This document shows positions 57,645 to 64,000 of a DNA stretch of 64,000 nt, in pieces. Below the pieces are notes generated by a model, which worked only from the letters and a program-made list of their open reading frames with translations, was not told the DNA's origin and did not search any database. Position 1 is the first letter of the stretch. The number at the start of each line of letters is the position of its first letter. Source of the DNA: Thermothelomyces thermophilus ATCC 42464. Lineage: Eukaryota > Ascomycota > Sordariomycetes > Sordariales > Chaetomiaceae. Location: assembly GCF_000226095.1 (NCBI RefSeq), contig NC_016477.1, forward strand, positions 2,418,001 through 2,482,000, read 5' to 3'. The position numbers were made by a program, and so were the translations under genes.

Positions 57645-60433
57645 CGTTGCTATTATTCCCTTTGTTCTATTATAGCTCAGAACAGAGGTGATTTCGACCT
57701 CGACATCGACATAGCTACTAATGTTACAGCCGAATAGCTGCTTACCTAGCTTGGTCAACTCTAGTAGCGGATTTAGGAGTTAGACTAGAGAGACAAGATT
57801 GCTTAAGCTCGGATCAAGGAACTCGAAAACGGTAAAAAGCACTTGTAGAAGCTGGTTAACGAGGCCTACGCCAAAATCAAGGTACTCGAGGGCGCCAAAG
57901 CGAGCCATATCAAGATCGAACTACCTAGTAAATATAGAGGAACTAAGGAAGATCTTGTAAGATTCCTAACGAACCTCTGATCCTACTTCCGGCTTAATAA
58001 TAATAAGTTTCTAGATGACAAAGCTAAAGTCCTCTTTGTAGCTATAAGACTAGAGGGCAAGGTACTTAGATAGTTTAAGCTTATATAGAATAACTATCTT
58101 ATTAAGGAAGATAAAGACGACTAAGACGCGTTTATATAGGCAGTCTTCTAATCCTATAACTGGTTTGAAGAAGAGCTTTGGAAGGTTTTTAGTGACAAAG
58201 ACAAGAAGATTTATATATAAGAAAGACTTACTAATCTCCGACAGACTAAGTTAGTAGCTTCCTATGCTATATAGTTTAGATAGGACATACTTAAGTCTTA
58301 GCTTAACGATAAGGTATTAATATAACTATTTTATAATGGCTTAAAGAAAAAGGTTAAAGACAAGCTATATAAGTACGACCGGCCTAAGACTCTAGACAAA
58401 TATATCGTATAAGCCATTTAAATTGATAATTAACTCTATATACAAGAGTAGTAGAAACAAGGTTAGACAAACGGAACTATGGTCAAGGCTAATGATAAGA
58501 AAAAACGGGCATATGTTAGCACATCGCATAGGATATATCCTAGAGCTATAGATATAAATATAGTATAGAAGCAAGATAAGAAAAAGACGGCTAAAGACAA
58601 GTCTAACGTTACCTACTATAACTATAGAAAGAAAGGGCATTACAAATAAGAATATTAAAGCCCGAAGAAAGATTAGAAACTAGTCCCTAGAAAGGAAATT
58701 ATAGCTATTAACGAAACCGCCAGGGATGTTATCGAAGTAGCGGCTATAAGCTACAAAGACAGAGATAATAATACAGATAGTCTCGGATATAATAGCAATG
58801 GTAAAGATAAACAAGCACCATACTCCGAACTGGTTACTATAGACCTAGAAACAGGTCTTGCCAAATAGGATACGGCGGGAGAGTATACATTACCAATTTC
58901 GATTTTCCTAGCCTTGAGGTAGTAGGGTTTTATAGTTACCTAGAGGTAAGATAGATCGTAGACGACCGACACCTAAGGAATCGAAAGACCTAGACCTAAT
59001 GTTCTATTCCTCTAGGAATGAATTAAATGGTACCGTAACGAAGTTTTCCGGCTTAACACAGAACTACGCGAACAGGATAAACGCTTGATTTGACTTACCT
59101 AGTAGAGCGATAGAATAAGGGACAAGATAAGGGAACTCTGACGTATTATGGAAACTATTAAAGGGGAATAGCCTATGATGTATAATAGGCCTAATAGCTA
59201 CACTAAGCATTTTGACGATTAGTAACTTAGCTATGACGTACGGAACCCCGAGTACTAGTTTATACACGCGAACTACGGAAAAGATAAGCGTACGTAGGAA
59301 AACTATTGGAAGAAATACTCCTACCTTAGCATTAGAGTACCTACGGCCTATGTATAGTGGGAAGGATTTGGAAAAGAGTTCTAATACCTTCTAGGCAACG
59401 CTACGTAACTATACCTATAATACGAGGCATATATACAAGTGCCCTAGTTCTAATATATATTATACGAATGCCAATACTACTTTTACGACAAATTTAAAAA
59501 CAATTACTAGCTGACCTAATAAGGAAATGAGGACAGAAGCCTCTGCCCTATAGAATAGGTCTATAATATAGGAAATAGAGCAGCCGAATTGCTCTAGAAA
59601 ATCGAAGCCTGTGATCTAGAAGGCATTACAGTAGTACCAAAACGAGCCTAGCCTAGGCACTGTAGAATAGGACGAGATATATAGGACTCGTGCTAGAGTA
59701 ACGACTACCTTTACCACATAGACAAAAAGAAATCGCGGATCTAGGAGCTTTAGATAAAGCTATAGTACGTACGACGGAAAGTAGAACGGACCTAATGGTA
59801 GGAAGTTATAAGTACTTAATAGCTTAAAGAAATAAGCACGATTGACGAAGCCACTATTAGCTAAATAACCAAGGAGGTTAGCACTGACCTAGGAAACGGG
59901 TTAGGGCCCTTCAAGGGGCCTGAAAACCATTAACGCCCGTATAGCGGCAAGTAGTAGCGTAGTATAGGAGGAACTGGTGTAAGAGACTACTATATCGAGA
60001 CCTCCCGGCAGAAACATGGGAAATCACCGTAATCTTTAGACGATAGCGGCAAGACAAGCAATTATAGATAATAGCATAATAGAAATAGCACGAAATGCTT
60101 GTACTAGTAGATAGTAGAGTAGAGATAAACCTGATTTCGCTAACACTTGTAAATTAGCTATAGATACCTTAGAGAATAAAGTAGAAGCATAGTATAGTTA
60201 AAGGGCTATTTCCGATATAATAGGTATATAGGGAAACCGAACCGATTAACATTACTATAGTAGAGAAAACTATAGTAGTTATATTTAGCATCGTAGATAT
60301 AGGCGATGACAAAGATATAATATTAGGATTACTATAGTATGAAGATTATAACCTAGACATTAGCTAGAAGAATAGTAGCTACCTACGACCCTAAATAGAG
60401 TCATATTCGACTAGTAAGATAGAAAGTATATAA
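57187..60433 (+). mobile_element. Fossil LTR/Gypsy-type element, 5' part, plus orientation
   Basis: The element starts with an LTR (57187-57644). A capsid-like (gag) region follows at about 57.7-58.6 kb and a zinc-knuckle-like remnant near 58.6 kb. A retropepsin-like region lies at about 60.08-60.42 kb. At 60434 it is cut by the LTR of a second, oppositely oriented element. No reverse transcriptase of this copy is in the window. It is broken, with dozens of breaks in keeping with RIP, so it predates the insertion that splits it. Confidence 0.72.
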
Positions 60434-60854
60434 TGTGACAAACCTAACTCAGACTTCTTCTAAAAGGGTCCAGACGGAGGTAGGTTGAGCGTAACGAGTA
60501 GGCAGGTCGTCTAAGGGATTCGGTGAAGCCAAAGGGTTCATAACAACACTAGAGTTGTCTCTCACAGTAATCAGCAATGCTTAGTATAAGTACTATGATT
60601 GTGATTGTTACCACTAGTGAACTCCCAGAGTCCACCATAACGAGTGACTATCTACATATATATATAATCCTGAGATCACTCTTTACCTAATGATCCTTTG
60701 CCGTCTAGATTACGGCTACGGTAGTGATCCTATAGTGTATAGATCACTTTGCCAAGCGTGATCCTTTCCTGATTGGTCCATTCGTACCTACTATCCTATT
60801 GGCCTGTCAGGGGAGGCGGTTCAGGCGGCGTCCTATATATATATTTCCGTGACA
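60434..60854 (-). repeat. 3' LTR of the minus-oriented Gypsy-type element
   Basis: 421 bp; on the minus strand it begins TGTCACGGAAAT and ends GGTTTGTCACA. It belongs to the same family as 57187-57644 but is clearly diverged, and less TA-rich, so the two are not the paired LTRs of one insertion. Confidence 0.85.
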
Positions 60855-60976
60855 CGATACCCTTCCTTTAAGGCTTTCGACCCGAAAGCCCATCTTAGGC
60901 CATTTCAAATAGCACTAATAACCCTTAGTAAGTTATCTCCTATATTTCCCTCTTTCCTCTATATACTGCTAATAAT

Positions 60977-61234
60977 ATGTCTTGTATAGCAAAGCGTTTA
61001 ATAAAAAGATCTGTAAAGACTAAAGAGCGCATTGCCCTAGCTACTGCTATCAATAAGCTAGGGTTTAAAGTGATGCCTTGTTCTTATTGTTTTTCTCGTG
61101 GCCTCTACTGCCGTATAATAGAGAGTACTTCTCGTTACGGCGAGTATATTTGTCGTAGGAGGTCATACGACAGTTCTAGGGTTCTAGTCTCGTCTTGTCT
61201 ATGTTCCCTTGCTAGTGTATTTTTTCTATACTAA
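60977..61234 (+). other. Small Cys-rich frame inside the LTR element, antisense to pol
   Basis: An 85-residue open frame lies between the 3' LTR and the integrase region, on the strand opposite to pol. It starts MSCIAKRLIKRSVKTKERIA, basic, then carries a CSYCFSRGLYC cluster. A coiled-coil-like stretch is traceable downstream on the same strand to about 61.5 kb. I recall similar small basic Cys-cluster proteins as repeated hypothetical genes in fungal genomes, often near retroelements. This copy belongs to a broken element, so I treat it as a remnant of an accessory part. Confidence 0.45.
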
Positions 61235-64000
61235 CTTCTGCAGTGTCCCGTATTATAGATAAATCAAAACACCTCGACCGGTTAGAACAAGATGCTAAGG
61301 AGGCTCTCTGTGCTGACCGCAATTTATTGGTAAAAGCGTAGCGTCGTCTAGACAAATCTCTAGCTCGTTTAGACCGTATTCGTCATCAAAAGCGATCGTT
61401 ATTGTCTCGAGGGTCGGAGATAGTTCACCGGGGTCTTGCGTCTTTGGATAAATTGGAAGAGGTAGGACAGCAGGAATCAGGGGCGGTTCTAGGTGTGTAG
61501 CTCAATGGTGGCGTTAACGTTGTTAACTAGGGCGCTGTCTTTAATTCTGTCCTGGTTTTGCCTTTAGTCGATCTAGGTTCTACCGGTAGAACTGTTCCAG
61601 TTTCTTAGGGCAGTTTAAATTCTTGACTAGTTCCTATAAGTTATCTTCTAGTCTAAAATCAAGCCATTTGACTAGGTACTACAGTTCTCTGTTAATAATA
61701 TATAAATCTAGAATTTCTTCGATATCCTATTCTTCTTCCTCGTCTTTTGCTTCGATGTACGTAGCAACCTTGGCGTTTTTTAATGCTGGTTTAAGGAGTG
61801 AAATATGAAAAACATCTGTCTGTAGTTATATAGATAATGGTAACGATAGTTAGTAGTTAGATGTCGAAATTTGTTCTTTGATAACGAAGGGTCTGACCTT
61901 CTTAAAGTCTAGCTTCGTGCTTAGTCGTTTGGTTCGCAGGTTTTATATAATTAGGTAGACTTTGTCTCCCCTCTCTAGGCAAGGTCCCTTGAGCCTATAT
62001 TTATCGTAGTGGTTCTTTATTCTGGTCCTAACAAACTCGAGTTCCTTTTTAAGCTTCTTATATAGTACGTATATCTATTCTACTTTGACTACTGCTCTCG
62101 GCACTGTGACCTCTAGTCCTTGCCTAAGGTCTACTTTATATCTATAGTTCACGAAGAACGGTATAACTTTGGTCGTTTCTATCGGCGTCGTATTATAGGC
62201 AAGTTATACTATTAGTAATAGTATAACCTAGTCATCTTGCTAATAATTGACGTAAGAGCGGAGGTATTGCTTAATAACTTGGTTTAGTTGCTCCGTTTGT
62301 CCGTCGGTCTGCGGGTGATATGCTATTGACAGCTTGCTATTGACGCCTAATCGTTACATTAACGCTTGCTAGAACTTCGATACGAACTTGGTATCTCTGT
62401 CGGTGATCTATTCTTGCGGCTAAGCATATACTGATGTAACTTGCCGATAGATTATATCTACTAGCTATTTAGCTATCTAGGACTCCTTGTAGGGAAAGAA
62501 GTATGCCTATTTAGTTAGGCAATCTACTATAGTAAGAATACTATCGTAGATTACTCCTGTGGCCGTATCCTTAGATTCTAGTAGCTTTATAATAAAGTCT
62601 ATCGTGATTAAACTCTATAGTTTGTTAGCTATTGGCAGTGGCTAAAGTAGCCTATATAGCTTATATCATGCTATTTTGCTTCGATTATAGATGTTATAGC
62701 TCTATATAACTTCCTTAACTCATGCCATTAACTATAGAAAGTCGTAGTGTTTCTTGACTTATGCGATAGTCTTCGTAACTCCTTTATATCCTCCGAGTTT
62801 CGACTCGTGGAGTTTTTGAATCATCTGTAGCTGTTAATCTTTGTTATAGATATACGCTTTGCCTCGGTACCAGAGTTTTCTATCTCTTTCTTCCACTCCG
62901 TTAGGTACTACTAGTCCGGGTGCTACTTGATACTATGCCTCGTTAATCCTTTCTTCTTAAAAGATTATATAGCATTCTAGGAACGAGTCGAGTAGATCAT
63001 CTCCTACGGGTATCTGCGTTTCGTAATACAGCGTTCCGTCTATTCGTTCCTTGAATAGCAGTGGTGTTATTTCTATTTGTCCTTCTATATGATCCGTTTG
63101 TCGGCTTAAGATGTCCGCTTGTACGTTCTCTTTGCCCTTCTTATAGCGGACCTCGAAGTTAAATTCCACAAGGAATTCTGCCTATCGTATTTGTTATCTA
63201 TTAAGTTCCTTTATCGTTGTAAAGTATTGTAGGTTCTTGTAATCTATATATACTTATACTAGTTTAATCGTACCACTGAGGTATAGTTACTATTCCTTAA
63301 AAGCTTTAATAGTTATAAGTAGTTCCTTGTCGTAAATCGGATAATTAAGATATAGTCTATCGAGCTTCTTTAAAAAGAAGGCTATAGGATATAGCTTCCC
63401 TTGTTCGTCTCGTTATCCTAATTGTCTTCCGATGGTATAGTCTAAAGCGTCCGTTTCTACCTCGAATAGCTTCTTAGGGTCTGGTAGTACTAGTACTAGA
63501 TCTTTAGTAATGGCGTTATAGATCTATATAAATGCTTACTTGTATCGCTCTTTCCATTGGAATTTAGCGTTCTTCTCGGTAAGTTCGTATAAAGGTCGTA
63601 CGATCGCTCTAAAGTTCCTGATGAACATTTGGTAGAAGTTCGTAAATCCGATGAAGCTTCGTACTTCTGTAACTAACGTTAGTTGTGGCTAATTCTTGAT
63701 AGCTTTAATCTTTGAAGGTTCTATCCGGATTTGTCCTAGGGATATTTCGTATCCTAAAAAGACTGTCTTCCTAATATGGAATTCGCTCTTTTCCTTGTTG
63801 ACTAATAGCTTGTATACGTATAGCGTATCTAGTACTACTTTTATATACTTCCGGTGTTTGTCTATTATCTTAAAGAAGATAAGTATATCATCAAGATAAT
63901 ATACTATAAATTTGTTAAGAAAGGGTCGGATAGCTTGATTAATTAGGGCTTGGAACGTTGCTAGCGTGTTTGTAAGTCTAAATGGTATAACGAGGTACTT

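Larger units (their letters stand above)
60434..64000 (-). mobile_element. Fossil LTR/Gypsy-type element, 3' part, minus orientation
   Basis: Reading on the minus strand from the window edge, the element shows traces of reverse transcriptase (about 64.0-63.3 kb), RNase H (63.3-62.95 kb; FEVRYKKGKENVQADILSRQ is typical Ty3/Gypsy) and integrase (about 62.9-61.9 kb). Then come a short 3' region, a purine-rich tract by the LTR (minus AAAGGAAGGG) and the 3' LTR (60854-60434). The 5' end lies beyond the window. It sits inside the plus-oriented element and is therefore younger. It is broken, with many breaks, but less altered than its host copy. Confidence 0.8.

Noticed and set aside
1-64000. CRISPR arrays, operons or bacterial-type elements
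   Set aside because: Gene style is clearly fungal with spliceosomal introns; no regularly spaced repeats were seen.

Overview
The window looks like chromosomal DNA of a filamentous ascomycete, most likely a Sordariomycete of the Sordariales (Chaetomiaceae-like; inferred from protein style, not searched). Genes are GC-rich with short GT-AG introns of about 50-120 bp carrying CTAAC/CTGAC branch sites. Intergenic DNA is AT-richer with long poly-A/T runs. About 9 kb at the right end is a TA-rich, stop-riddled repeat island of the kind left by repeat-induced point mutation (RIP).

Layout. 1-12.4 kb: F-box/membrane protein (-), exonuclease V EXO5 (+), cytosolic-type prolyl-tRNA synthetase (-) head to head with CCT1/TCP-1 alpha (+), and a LYC1-like lysine acetyltransferase (+). 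14-25.4 kb: AFG1-like mitochondrial ATPase (+), secreted M28 leucine aminopeptidase (-), a ~0.6 kb TA-flanked MITE, a two-HKD phospholipase D-like protein (+), an orphan single-span membrane protein (+) and ESF1 (-). 28-38 kb: tubulin-tyrosine-ligase-like protein (+), secreted GH62 arabinofuranosidase with CBM1 (-), a small secreted Cys-rich peptide (-), a SAM methyltransferase (+) and a FAR1/FLYWCH-like zinc-finger protein (+). 38.3-45.3 kb is the most unusual stretch. It holds an 11-exon gene (-) joining a zincin-like HExxH motif to several cytochrome-b5-like modules, then a LaeA-like methyltransferase missing its catalytic core and a decayed FAD monooxygenase. 46-54 kb: CTK2 cyclin (+), a HAD-like protein lacking catalytic residues (-), a TRAPPC12-like TPR protein (-) and a multipass membrane protein of uncertain integrity (-). 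54.8-64 kb: fossil repeats, including two LTR/Gypsy-type elements of one LTR family in opposite orientation, one inserted into the other.

Most genes are unrelated housekeeping functions (translation, folding, ribosome assembly, mitochondrial quality control, vesicle tethering, Pol II CTD phosphorylation). Accessory content consists of the secreted enzymes (M28 peptidase, GH62), the small secreted peptide and the 38-45 kb block. Exon borders were chosen by hand from splice motifs, phase and family similarity; none is backed by transcripts.
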